A stretch of DNA of 64,000 nucleotides, taken from assembly GCF_021390175.1 (NCBI RefSeq), contig NZ_CP090004.1:992001-1056000 (forward strand), written 5' to 3'. Numbering within the stretch: position 1 is the first letter of the stretch; each line of letters starts with the position of its first letter. Origin of the DNA: Flagellimonas sp. HMM57 (GTDB lineage: Bacteria; Bacteroidota; Bacteroidia; Flavobacteriales; Flavobacteriaceae). This document shows, in pieces, positions 25,877 through 33,632 of the stretch. The notes beneath the pieces were generated by a model, which saw only the letters and a list, made by a program, of their open reading frames with translations, searched no databases and was not told where the DNA came from. A program made the translations under genes and the position numbers.

Positions 25877-27725
25877 GTTCCAAGTCCACTTTACTGATTA
25901 TACCCACTAAATTTGAACCTATACAAACTGGCAAACAGCCAATTTCGTAATCGTTCATTAATTGTTTTGCTGTTGCTATGGTTGTTCTCGGCTGGACTGT
26001 TACTACTTTTTTTATCATGATGTCAGAAATTTTAGTCTCCTTTTCTTTCTGAACGTTTCTCAGTTCTTCGATATGGCTCCAGGTCAATAGCCCCGTAAGC
26101 TCCCCATTGTTATTTTCAACAGGAATGTGGTGAATATTGTTCCATTGCATTATAGATAGAGCTAAATCAATATAATCATCCTCATAGAGTTTCATGAGCT
26201 TGGTAGACATGATCTGTCCAACCCATTTATAAGATGATTTACCATTATTAACTTCTTCTAGGTTAGGCCACGTATGTACTGGCATATCTTTTAGTTGATT
26301 TACAGAGATAGTTTTTGTCAATGCGACCAAAACACTATCCAATTTCATATGCTTTCGTAAGTTTCTAAAATTCTCCACTTGCCACTCTGCCCCTGTACCT
26401 TTTTTTGTTCTGGCTTTTATAATTCCAAGCAATCTATCAATATCTTTCTCATCAACACCATGCTTTTTTAAACCTTCATAAGCTATTGGCAGCAATTCAT
26501 TTATTATTAATTTTTTAAGTGTTATAGGCTTCCCCAGCCAGAAAAAAACGGTCTGCCTGCCCGTTCTCGCAGCTTTTATGAAATTAAGTTTGGCTTCTTT
26601 GAAATCCATAATACCGGGCATATCATCAAACTTTTTTGGTCTTCCGACCATTAGTCCTACCCAAAAAGCAAAATTTGCAATTTCATCAATTGCTGTAGGT
26701 CCAGATGGAATATACCTATTCTCAATGCGCAGGTGGGGCTTTCCATTACCAACCCCGTAACACGGTCGGTTCCAGCGATAAACCGTTCCATTGTATAGAT
26801 TGAGTGCATCCAATTTAGGGATGCCTCCATTTTTTAATACCTCCAAAGACTCTTTCTCTATAGCCTTGGTCAAAACAATGCGGTGCGTTGAAATATCCTC
26901 TTTAAAGATTTCCACTACAGAATCTTTCTGCCAATGATTTCCAAAACCAACTCTGGCAACCTGCTCTTTTAGCGCATAAGTCCATTTCCTAGTATCCAAA
27001 CTTTGTTGAAATAAAGCAATACGGGTCTCTTTCCAAAGTTCCCTGCCCAATAAAAGAGGAGAATTACAACAAACTCCCAAAACTGGACCTGCTATAGCCT
27101 GCGACCAATTATAGCTTTTGATAAAATCTTTGGGAGGAATCTGTAAATGAAGTTGAAAACTGGTATTGCACGCTTCAAAAAGAACAGAATCATGGCGTAG
27201 CGTCAATTCATCTACGCCTCTAATTTTTAATGCAAAATGATCTCCCCGGAACGATTTTAAAACTTCATTAAGTTTATAGTAACGTGGAATGGGTGTCATA
27301 AAATCGATACCCAACTCGTTTTTACTAATGGTAGGCAGAATACCGGTCAACAGGATATGTATTCCCAGCTCTTTCGCTTTTGTGCGAGCCTTATTGAGCA
27401 ATTCGCCGAGTTGTTTTTCCACTCTAGAAAAGCAGTTTCCGCTCAATTGAAATGGATCTAGATTTATTTCGAGATTATAACTCGCCAATTCTGTAGTAAA
27501 ATGCGGGTCATCGATATGCTCTAGAAGATCTAAGGATTTTCCAGATGGCCTAAATTCGTTATCTACCAGACACATTTCTTGTTCGGCACCTATTCTTACG
27601 ATACCGTCCTCAATTAAATTTTGCTCTAAAAGAAGCTCAAGAGCCTTAATATCATTAAGCAAGTGCTTCACAAAAGCTTTGCGCTCTTGATCATCGAACT
27701 TACTTTTAGGAATATGTTCTCCCAT
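25860..27725 (-). CDS. GCS2-type carboxylate-amine ligase fused to a CBS domain pair
   Basis: 621 residues. Residues about 20-450 are a glutamate-cysteine ligase family 2 (YbdK-like) domain: RIGAEQEMCLVD opens the ATP and glutamate site, followed by ELASYNLEINL and HLRIENRYIPSGPT. Residues 502-621 hold two CBS motifs (VGQIMSTKLMKL and KISDIMIKKVVTV), which in other enzymes bind AMP, ATP or SAM and adjust activity. GCS2 proteins usually end near 370-400 residues, so the fusion is the unusual point. It overlaps the zinc-hydrolase gene downstream. An upstream TGAC-N4-GTCA palindrome suggests Crp/Fnr control. The true amino-acid partners are not predictable. Confidence 0.88.
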   Translation of the reverse strand: MGEHIPKSKFDDQERKAFVKHLLNDIKALELLLEQNLIEDGIVRIGAEQEMCLVDNEFRPSGKSLDLLEHIDDPHFTTELASYNLEINLDPFQLSGNCFSRVEKQLGELLNKARTKAKELGIHILLTGILPTISKNELGIDFMTPIPRYYKLNEVLKSFRGDHFALKIRGVDELTLRHDSVLFEACNTSFQLHLQIPPKDFIKSYNWSQAIAGPVLGVCCNSPLLLGRELWKETRIALFQQSLDTRKWTYALKEQVARVGFGNHWQKDSVVEIFKEDISTHRIVLTKAIEKESLEVLKNGGIPKLDALNLYNGTVYRWNRPCYGVGNGKPHLRIENRYIPSGPTAIDEIANFAFWVGLMVGRPKKFDDMPGIMDFKEAKLNFIKAARTGRQTVFFWLGKPITLKKLIINELLPIAYEGLKKHGVDEKDIDRLLGIIKARTKKGTGAEWQVENFRNLRKHMKLDSVLVALTKTISVNQLKDMPVHTWPNLEEVNNGKSSYKWVGQIMSTKLMKLYEDDYIDLALSIMQWNNIHHIPVENNNGELTGLLTWSHIEELRNVQKEKETKISDIMIKKVVTVQPRTTIATAKQLMNDYEIGCLPVCIGSNLVGIISKVDLEHAKSI

Positions 27726-27756
27726 GCCTAAGAACTTGATGGTTGCTGTACATCTA

Positions 27757-27799
27757 CTAAACTACAAAGCATCTGTCAATAAAAATATGACGGTTGTCA
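27757..27799 (-). promoter_or_regulatory. Crp/Fnr-like box and -7 element of the GCS2-CBS operon
   Basis: TGACGGTTGTCA at 27788-27799 is a perfect palindrome with TGAC in both arms. Its centre is 29.5 bp upstream of TAGTTTAG (27764 down to 27757), one mismatch from TAnnTTTG. The spacing agrees with the other boxes although both half-sites depart from TGAT. Confidence 0.5.
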
Positions 27800-27821
27800 T
27801 GTGCAAGAAAAGCCTCGTTCC

Positions 27822-27864
27822 TGATAATTATCATATTTTTTATTGGTGCGTCATTTTAATTTTG
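27822..27864 (+). promoter_or_regulatory. Crp/Fnr-type box and -7 element of hemN
   Basis: TGATAATTATCA at 27822-27833, a perfect palindrome, centred 29.5 bp upstream of TAATTTTG (27857-27864), a perfect TAnnTTTG. The hemN start codon is at 27885. Only 22 bp separate this box from the divergent one of the GCS2-CBS gene. Confidence 0.78.
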
Positions 27865-27884
27865 AACAGTAACAATATCCTACT

Positions 27885-29243
27885 ATGTGCCAACTTGTTC
27901 AAAAATATAATGTTCCAGGTCCCAGATATACCAGTTATCCTACGGTACCATACTGGGATTTGGACAATTTTTCTGGCAAACTCTGGAAGGAAACTGTTTT
28001 AAAGGCGTTTACCGACAACCCAGAGGATGGCATAAGCATTTATATTCACCTTCCATTCTGCGAAAGCATGTGCACGTTCTGTGGTTGCCACAAGCGAATC
28101 ACAAAAAGGCACGAAGTTGAACTTCCCTATGTTAATACCGTTTTGAAGGAATGGCAGTTGTACTGTGAACTTTTAGGGGCGAAGCCAAAAATCAAAGAAA
28201 TTCATCTTGGTGGAGGCACCCCAACATTTTTCTCACCAAAACATTTAAGAATACTTGTAGAAGGAATACTGAGGCTTGGAAAAAAAGCTTCTGATTCTCA
28301 ATTTAGCTTTGAAGGTCATCCAAATAACACTTCAAAGGCACACCTACAGGCTCTTTTTGATGTGGGGTTTAGAAGAGTCTGTTTTGGTGTGCAAGATTAC
28401 AACCAGAAGGTTCAAAAGGCCATAAACAGGATTCAACCTTTTGAAAATGTTAGAAAGGTAACTGAATGGGCAAGGGAAATAGGATATACATCCATTGGAC
28501 ACGATATCATATATGGATTGCCTTTTCAAGATTCCAAGGATGTAGAAATAACCATTGCAAAGACCAATGCGCTCAAACCAGATAGAATTGCTTTTTACAG
28601 CTATGCACACGTACCTTGGTTAAAAGGTAACGGCCAACGCGGTTACAAAGAGGGCGATTTACCCACTTCTTTAGAAAAAAAGGAACAATACGAATTGGGC
28701 AAAAAAATGTTGACGGATTTTGGATATAAAGATGTAGGCATGGATCATTTTGCACTTGAAACAGATAGTTTACACAAGGCTATGGTCAAGGGAAACCTTC
28801 ACCGTAATTTTATGGGCTATACCTCATCCAAAACCAAACTAATGATTGGTTTGGGAGCCTCTAGCATTGGGGACAGTTGGTATGGTTTTGCACAGAATGT
28901 GAAAGGCTTGGAGGAATACGAGCACTTGGTATCCGCCGGTGTAATCCCAATTTACAGGGGACATATATTAACCAAAGAGGACCAGATTATAAGAAAACAT
29001 ATACTCAATATTATGTGCCAGTTTGAAACAAACTGGGGATTGGGCGAGGCACAGATACGAGATTTTCAGAAAATCATTGATAATTTATCGGAACTGGAAT
29101 CCGATGGTTTGGTGAACATTGAATCCAATGGAATCAAGGTCACTAAAAAAGGCAGGCCTTTTGTTAGAAACATTAGCATGGCCTTTGATTTAAAATTACA
29201 TCGAAAAAAACCAGAGACCCGATTATTCTCAATGACCGTTTAA
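27885..29243 (+). CDS. hemN: oxygen-independent coproporphyrinogen III oxidase
   Basis: Radical SAM enzyme that converts coproporphyrinogen III to protoporphyrinogen IX without oxygen, needed for haem supply when air is scarce. 452 residues, the full HemN length. The cluster motif CESMCTFCGC gives C59, C63, C66 and the extra C68 (CX3CX2CXC) that marks true HemN rather than HemW. PGPRYTSYPT near the N-terminus and GGGTPTFFSP, GFRRVCFGVQD and GMDHFALETD are further HemN blocks. It is followed after 17 bp by a usp gene. A perfect Crp/Fnr box drives it, and the cbb3 oxidase genes that need the haem are in the same window. Confidence 0.97.
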   Translation: MCQLVQKYNVPGPRYTSYPTVPYWDLDNFSGKLWKETVLKAFTDNPEDGISIYIHLPFCESMCTFCGCHKRITKRHEVELPYVNTVLKEWQLYCELLGAKPKIKEIHLGGGTPTFFSPKHLRILVEGILRLGKKASDSQFSFEGHPNNTSKAHLQALFDVGFRRVCFGVQDYNQKVQKAINRIQPFENVRKVTEWAREIGYTSIGHDIIYGLPFQDSKDVEITIAKTNALKPDRIAFYSYAHVPWLKGNGQRGYKEGDLPTSLEKKEQYELGKKMLTDFGYKDVGMDHFALETDSLHKAMVKGNLHRNFMGYTSSKTKLMIGLGASSIGDSWYGFAQNVKGLEEYEHLVSAGVIPIYRGHILTKEDQIIRKHILNIMCQFETNWGLGEAQIRDFQKIIDNLSELESDGLVNIESNGIKVTKKGRPFVRNISMAFDLKLHRKKPETRLFSMTV

Positions 29244-29260
29244 CCATTAAAAAGAAACAA

Positions 29261-30082
29261 ATGAAAAGTATAATTGTACCCGTAGATTTTTCAGAACAAT
29301 CAGAAAAAGCACTAAAAGCAGCAGCTACGCTATCTAAAAATAGCAATGCTGAACTGGTAGTGTTACATATGCTGGAACTTTCTCCGGCCATTATGAGCGA
29401 ATCTGGTTACGTATCACAAGAACAAGTAGTACACCTTATAAAAATAGGGGAGCAACGTTTTTCTGACTTTTTGGACAAACCCTATCTAAAAGATGTAAAA
29501 GTCATTCCTGTAATCAAACATTATAAGGTATTTAGCGAGGTTAACGAAATCGTGAAAAAGCACAATGCCGACTTGGTTGTTATGGGATCACATGGTACAG
29601 ATGGGTTACAAGAAGTATTTATAGGGTCCAACACCGAGCGTGTAGTACGAACTTCTGATGTTCCCGTACTGGTAATTAAAGGAGACGAGAAGAAGTTTAC
29701 CCCTGAACGTTTTGTTTTTGCATGTGATTTTAAGGAGGAAAATGTTCCGGCACTTAAGCAAGCCGTTAAAATTGCGGAATTGTTCAAATCTAAATTACAT
29801 CTTGTGTATATAAATACGCCAGGGGATGAATTTTTAAGCACCGAGGATGCCTACAATAGAATTTCAAGATTCTTGAACATTGCCAAACTAGGCTTGGAGG
29901 TTGAAATCTATAATGATTATACTGTTGAAAAAGGAGTTCTCAATTACAGCGAAAGTATAGCTGCCGACCTTATTGGAATTCCTACGCACGGTAGACGTGG
30001 ATTGTCACATTTCTTTATGGGCAGTATTGGCGAAGATATTGCCAACCATTCCGAAACACCGGTCATCACATTTAAAATATAG
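29261..30082 (+). CDS. universal stress protein, two-domain, in operon with hemN
   Basis: 273 residues, two Usp folds. The first ends VMGSHGTDGLQEVFIGSNTERVV, which keeps a complete GX2GX9GS ATP loop; the second ends IPTHGRRGLSHFFMGSIGEDIA, also a complete loop, so unlike the other usp products here both halves should bind ATP. It follows hemN by 17 bp and is thus under the hemN Crp/Fnr promoter. The cytoplasmic role is unknown; the setting says low oxygen. Confidence 0.92.
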   Translation: MKSIIVPVDFSEQSEKALKAAATLSKNSNAELVVLHMLELSPAIMSESGYVSQEQVVHLIKIGEQRFSDFLDKPYLKDVKVIPVIKHYKVFSEVNEIVKKHNADLVVMGSHGTDGLQEVFIGSNTERVVRTSDVPVLVIKGDEKKFTPERFVFACDFKEENVPALKQAVKIAELFKSKLHLVYINTPGDEFLSTEDAYNRISRFLNIAKLGLEVEIYNDYTVEKGVLNYSESIAADLIGIPTHGRRGLSHFFMGSIGEDIANHSETPVITFKI

Positions 30083-30084
30083 TT

Positions 30085-30124
30085 GATTGATTTTTTTGAT
30101 TGATTTTTTTTGATTGATTTTTTT
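30085..30124. repeat. three tandem GATTGA-T7/8 units
   Basis: GATTGA followed by 7, 8 and 7 T recurs three times head to tail (starts at 30085, 30098 and 30112), directly after the usp stop codon and before the terminator hairpin. The T-runs could vary by slippage. It may also act as a U-rich upstream part of the termination region. Confidence 0.8.
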
Positions 30125-30133
30125 GAGATTACG

Positions 30134-30164
30134 AAATGGGGAGCTTTTTAAAGGCTCCCCATTT
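30134..30164. terminator. hairpin between convergent usp and ClbS/DfsB genes
   Basis: A perfect 11-bp stem AAATGGGGAGC / GCTCCCCATTT (30134-30144 with 30154-30164) has a 9-base T/A-rich loop. The last base touches the stop codon of the minus-strand gene. No long U-run follows on the plus side (TACTTT), but location and strength argue for a shared terminator. Confidence 0.7.
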
Positions 30165-30661
30165 TACTTTTTAGCTTTTCTAATAAGTTTATAAGCCCAA
30201 TCATAATGACTCGATAATACCCCTATCAAATAGGCTCCTACAGCATTATTGCCGGTCCATTCATAACGCTTGCGCTCAAACAATTCTTCATTGGTATGTG
30301 AATCTACGATTTTCATGACTTCCGCATGGGTTGCATCAAATCGTGATTTAATTTCGTTCAAATGCAAAGTGGAGTATTTTTCACGAATTTCCCTATTTAA
30401 TGCTGGAATTGTACGCCAGTTATATCCCTTGGCAGGAATATCTGGTTTTTCCCCTTTCATACCAACGGTGTACCAGTCCAAGAACATTAAATGCCAATGG
30501 TGCAAATGCCCTAGCACATCCCGTATATTTCTATTCATAGTCCCTTCGGGGAAATCCTTCTCTTGCTCCTCCTGAGAAAAAGAGACGATATAGTCATTCA
30601 ACTTTTTAAAGTTCTCCGTACTTAATTCCAGTAAGTCCTTTTTTATTTTCGGTCGTGCCAT
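30164..30661 (-). CDS. ClbS/DfsB family four-helix bundle protein
   Basis: 165 residues of the ClbS/DfsB branch of DinB-like four-helix proteins. DVLGHLHHWHLMFLDWYTVG gives the helix-2 histidines; the central PAKGYNWRTIPALNREI is typical of the ClbS/DfsB group, and the C-terminus has LIGVLSSHYDWAYKLI. ClbS protects E. coli against colibactin; most relatives have no known substrate. It is the last gene of the long minus-strand run behind the cbb3 cluster and starts 1 bp after the preceding DinB-like gene ends. Cytoplasmic. Confidence 0.85.
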   Translation of the reverse strand: MARPKIKKDLLELSTENFKKLNDYIVSFSQEEQEKDFPEGTMNRNIRDVLGHLHHWHLMFLDWYTVGMKGEKPDIPAKGYNWRTIPALNREIREKYSTLHLNEIKSRFDATHAEVMKIVDSHTNEELFERKRYEWTGNNAVGAYLIGVLSSHYDWAYKLIRKAKK

Positions 30662-30662
30662 A

Positions 30663-31118
30663 TCATATACGTTTTTTTAGTTGTTTCAAGTGCTTTTTGA
30701 TGTGGGCGTCCACTATTTGCAAATGTTCCAGTCTCGTATAATCCCTAGAGCCTTGTTTGTAAGGAATATATTGGACCGAAGTATTAAAAATATGCCTTTG
30801 TATACTTCGTTGGGCTTTGCCAAACCTATCTAATAGTGTAGCTATATCTACATCACGCATCGAATCGACGCTCTGTTTGTTTACATCAGAAAGCTTGCCT
30901 TTCAAAACATTTGGCTTAAGCTCCGTCGCAACACATTTAAGGTTACGTTCAAAGCTCTCATGCCAAAACACAAGATGACCTAAAATATCTTTGGCACTCC
31001 AAAGCGTATTGATTCTTTTGCTGTAATCGTATTCCTTACTAAAGAAAAGATAAACATCTTCTATGGTTTCATTCAACCTTTTCAGTGAGTCTTTTATATC
31101 TCCTTCAAAATTGTTCAC
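30663..31118 (-). CDS. DinB-like four-helix protein, GTG start
   Basis: 151 residues. LWSAKDILGHLVFWHESFERN is the second-helix pattern of DinB/ClbS-like proteins, and the C-terminal VDAHIKKHLKQLKKRI supplies another helix with a histidine. It appears a diverged paralogue of the ClbS/DfsB gene immediately downstream. Translation must begin at GTG (31116-31118): no ATG is open in frame upstream, and AAGGAAG stands just before it as a ribosome binding site. It lies 21 bp after the acyl-CoA hydrolase gene. Function unknown. Confidence 0.75.
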   Translation of the reverse strand: MNNFEGDIKDSLKRLNETIEDVYLFFSKEYDYSKRINTLWSAKDILGHLVFWHESFERNLKCVATELKPNVLKGKLSDVNKQSVDSMRDVDIATLLDRFGKAQRSIQRHIFNTSVQYIPYKQGSRDYTRLEHLQIVDAHIKKHLKQLKKRI

Positions 31119-31139
31119 CTTCCTTAGAAGAGGAAACAG

Positions 31140-32408
31140 TTATCTATTGAAACGCTCAAAAGCAGCCTTTTCCAATGTTGCACGATGGTCTGGATGCGCA
31201 ATGGAAATAAGTTCCTTTGCACGTTGTTGTAAGTTTTTACCATAAAGATTAACAACACCAAACTCGGTTGCTACATAATGAACGTGTGCCCTTGTCGTGG
31301 TAACGCCTGCACCCTCCTTTAAGAATGGTGTAATTTTAGAAATTCCCTTATTGGTGACCGAGGGCATTGCAAAAATAGGCTTGCCCCCAGGTGAAAGCGA
31401 AGCGCCTCTTATAAAGTCCATTTGGCCACCCACCCCAGAAAATTGATAGCTTCCTATAGTATCTGCACAAACCTGGCCGGTCAGATCAATTTCAATGGCA
31501 CTATTGATAGCCGTTACTTTGGGATTTCTACGAATTCTAGCGGTATCGTTGGTATACCCCGAATCCCTAAAGTCACATATTGGGTTATCATCTATAAAAT
31601 CATATAGTTTTCTAGACCCAACCGCAAAACAGCTAACGATCTTACCCCGTTTAACTGCCTTTTCCTCTCCGGTAATTACACCACTTTCGATTAATGGCAG
31701 CACTCCATCAGAAAACATTTCTGTATGAATGCCAAGACGTTTATGATTATTGAGGTTAGCCAGTACAGCATTGGGAATATTACCGATGCCCATCTGCAAC
31801 GTAGCACCATCTTCAATTAAAGAAGCTACATTGATACCAATTTTTTGCTCTATATCGGATATTACGCCACTTTCGTGTTCATGTATGGGGCGATCTACCT
31901 CTGTGGCAAACTCAATTTCATCTACATGTACAATACCGGTTCCATGCGTTCTGGGAACGCTTGGATTAATTTGTGCTATTATCTTCTTCGCAGTTCTTAT
32001 AGCCGGCAGTGCAACATCTACGGAAACGCCCAAAGAACAATAGCCATGTTTATCAGGAACAGAAACCTGTACAATGGCAACATCCAATGGTAAAATGTTT
32101 CTTTTGAACAACCAAGGAATCTCACTTAAAAAAATCGGAATATAACCAGCATTGGGTGTATTTACACTTTTCCTTACGTTACCCCCAACAAAACAAGAAT
32201 TCAAAGCAAAGGAATTGATATAGGGTTCTTCAGTATATTTAGCATCTCCCTCTGTATGGATGGAGACAATTTCTATATCCTTTAACTCTTTGTGACGGTC
32301 GCAAAGTGCATTGACAAGCTCATTGGGAGTCATTGCCGCTCCTTGAACAAAAACACGGTCACCTGATTTAACTACTTTTACTACTTCTTCTGCTGATGTT
32401 ATTTTCAC
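31140..32408 (-). CDS. acetyl-CoA hydrolase / CoA-transferase family protein
   Basis: 422 residues of the Cat1/4-hydroxybutyrate CoA-transferase family, which moves or splits acyl-CoA thioesters. The catalytic glutamate is E230 in LGIHTEMFSDGV, the oxyanion block QMGIGNIPNAVL precedes it, and GVGGQMDFIRGASLSPGGKP is the CoA-site signature. Translation starts at GTG (32406-32408). It lies 14 bp after the SafE-like gene at the tail of the cbb3 oxidase run, an unusual place for a CoA enzyme; acetate or succinate overflow at low oxygen would make sense, but the acyl group is not known. Confidence 0.9.
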   Translation of the reverse strand: MKITSAEEVVKVVKSGDRVFVQGAAMTPNELVNALCDRHKELKDIEIVSIHTEGDAKYTEEPYINSFALNSCFVGGNVRKSVNTPNAGYIPIFLSEIPWLFKRNILPLDVAIVQVSVPDKHGYCSLGVSVDVALPAIRTAKKIIAQINPSVPRTHGTGIVHVDEIEFATEVDRPIHEHESGVISDIEQKIGINVASLIEDGATLQMGIGNIPNAVLANLNNHKRLGIHTEMFSDGVLPLIESGVITGEEKAVKRGKIVSCFAVGSRKLYDFIDDNPICDFRDSGYTNDTARIRRNPKVTAINSAIEIDLTGQVCADTIGSYQFSGVGGQMDFIRGASLSPGGKPIFAMPSVTNKGISKITPFLKEGAGVTTTRAHVHYVATEFGVVNLYGKNLQQRAKELISIAHPDHRATLEKAAFERFNR

Positions 32409-32422
32409 GTTTTAATTATTTT

Positions 32423-33133
32423 TTAGGGTTCATGACATTCAATTGCAGAGGATACTAAATCTGTAGGAGCGACTTTGGGAGAAACATATGGAATTCCCAA
32501 CCCAAGCCCCCTGATGATAAAAAGTACCCCAATCAACAATACAAATATCGGAACCAATTTTCGAATTTTAGATTTTATCGGACTCCCCAATAACCCTTCG
32601 GAAAAGACTACTAAAGTCATTAATGGAACAGTGCCTGCTCCAAAAAGTACCATGTAAAGTCCCCCTTGCAATGGGTTACCAAAGGCAATGGCACCCAACA
32701 ACGCCATATATACTAATCCACAAGGCAAGAATCCATTTAAGAACCCAATGGTCAAAAACGCATCTGGGGTCTTTTTTTTAAGTTCTGCACCTAGTTTTGA
32801 TTTCACTTTTCCCAGAACTTTATAAATAGGTCTTGAAAATTGATACTTATTAAAATATTTACTTGGCAGCACTACCAAAAGAATCATAATCACACCTATA
32901 CCAATGGATAATTTTTGCTGCATCCCAAACAACGATAGTCCCTTGCCCAAAAAGCCAAAGAGCATACCAATTATTCCATATGCCAACAAACGTCCTGAAT
33001 GGTAGATAAAAAGCTGCGTTGCTTTTTTGACCTTGTTATCCCTTTCCAACGGCAACATAAAGGCTATGGGTCCGCACATGCCCAAACAGTGCAGACTTCC
33101 CAATAAACCCAATGCCAGAGCGGATAACAACAT
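32423..33133 (-). CDS. sulfite exporter TauE/SafE family membrane protein of the cbb3 cluster
   Basis: 236 residues, six or seven membrane segments. It opens LLSALALGLLGSLHCLGMCGPIAFMLPL, the HCXGMCGP motif of the COG2836-type proteins that sit beside ccoGHI genes and are linked to copper or cytochrome oxidase assembly. FLNGFLPCGLVYMAL is the second conserved half with an NGFLPCG motif. It starts 3 bp after ccoH, so translation is likely coupled. The His/Cys/Met pattern would suit metal handling; direct proof for this branch is thin. Confidence 0.82.
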   Translation of the reverse strand: MLLSALALGLLGSLHCLGMCGPIAFMLPLERDNKVKKATQLFIYHSGRLLAYGIIGMLFGFLGKGLSLFGMQQKLSIGIGVIMILLVVLPSKYFNKYQFSRPIYKVLGKVKSKLGAELKKKTPDAFLTIGFLNGFLPCGLVYMALLGAIAFGNPLQGGLYMVLFGAGTVPLMTLVVFSEGLLGSPIKSKIRKLVPIFVLLIGVLFIIRGLGLGIPYVSPKVAPTDLVSSAIECHEP

Positions 33134-33136
33134 ATT

Positions 33137-33583
33137 CTAATAGACCAGTTTCTCTTTGTGCAAAAAGTGTTTACCTTGGTATTGCCATTTTATTTTAATG
33201 TCCCAGCGACCGTCCAGCAAGCTATTGTCAGGTATGAGCAAATGTGTTTTGGACAAACTTATAGGAAAGTCAACATCCAAATGCTTGTTAGACGGTCTGT
33301 AAAGGGACACTGTACCTTTAATTTTTTTATGGTCGTACTGTTCTGGAAAGAAAATCTTTAACCCTTCTTCGGATTTCTCCAGTTTTAGGTCTACGCCCAT
33401 TTCTGAAGCTGAGTTAGAAGCATCGATTTCTTTTTGATATGCCAATTCCTGTTTGTAGTAATCATCGGTCACCAAATCATGGTTTACACTATCGTCCATG
33501 CTCATTCTTACCACAAAATAGAGTATAAACGAAATGAACGCTATAAAAGCCAGTACGATACTTGTTCCCCAATTTAATTTCAT
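33137..33583 (-). CDS. ccoH: FixH/CcoH family cbb3 oxidase assembly protein
   Basis: 148 residues with one N-terminal membrane segment (about 5-25, TSIVLAFIAFISFILYFVV) and a periplasmic beta domain. MSMDDSVNHDLVTDDYYKQELAYQKEID is the FixH signature region with the DYY motif, and the later part SLYRPSNKHLDVDFPI fits the family fold. FixH/CcoH assists assembly and stability of the cbb3 oxidase. It lies between ccoG and the SafE-like gene. Confidence 0.88.
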   Translation of the reverse strand: MKLNWGTSIVLAFIAFISFILYFVVRMSMDDSVNHDLVTDDYYKQELAYQKEIDASNSASEMGVDLKLEKSEEGLKIFFPEQYDHKKIKGTVSLYRPSNKHLDVDFPISLSKTHLLIPDNSLLDGRWDIKIKWQYQGKHFLHKEKLVY

Positions 33584-33632
33584 AATCTTATTTTAAACGT
33601 TAAGCAAAAGGCCTAAAACATTCTATACCAAC

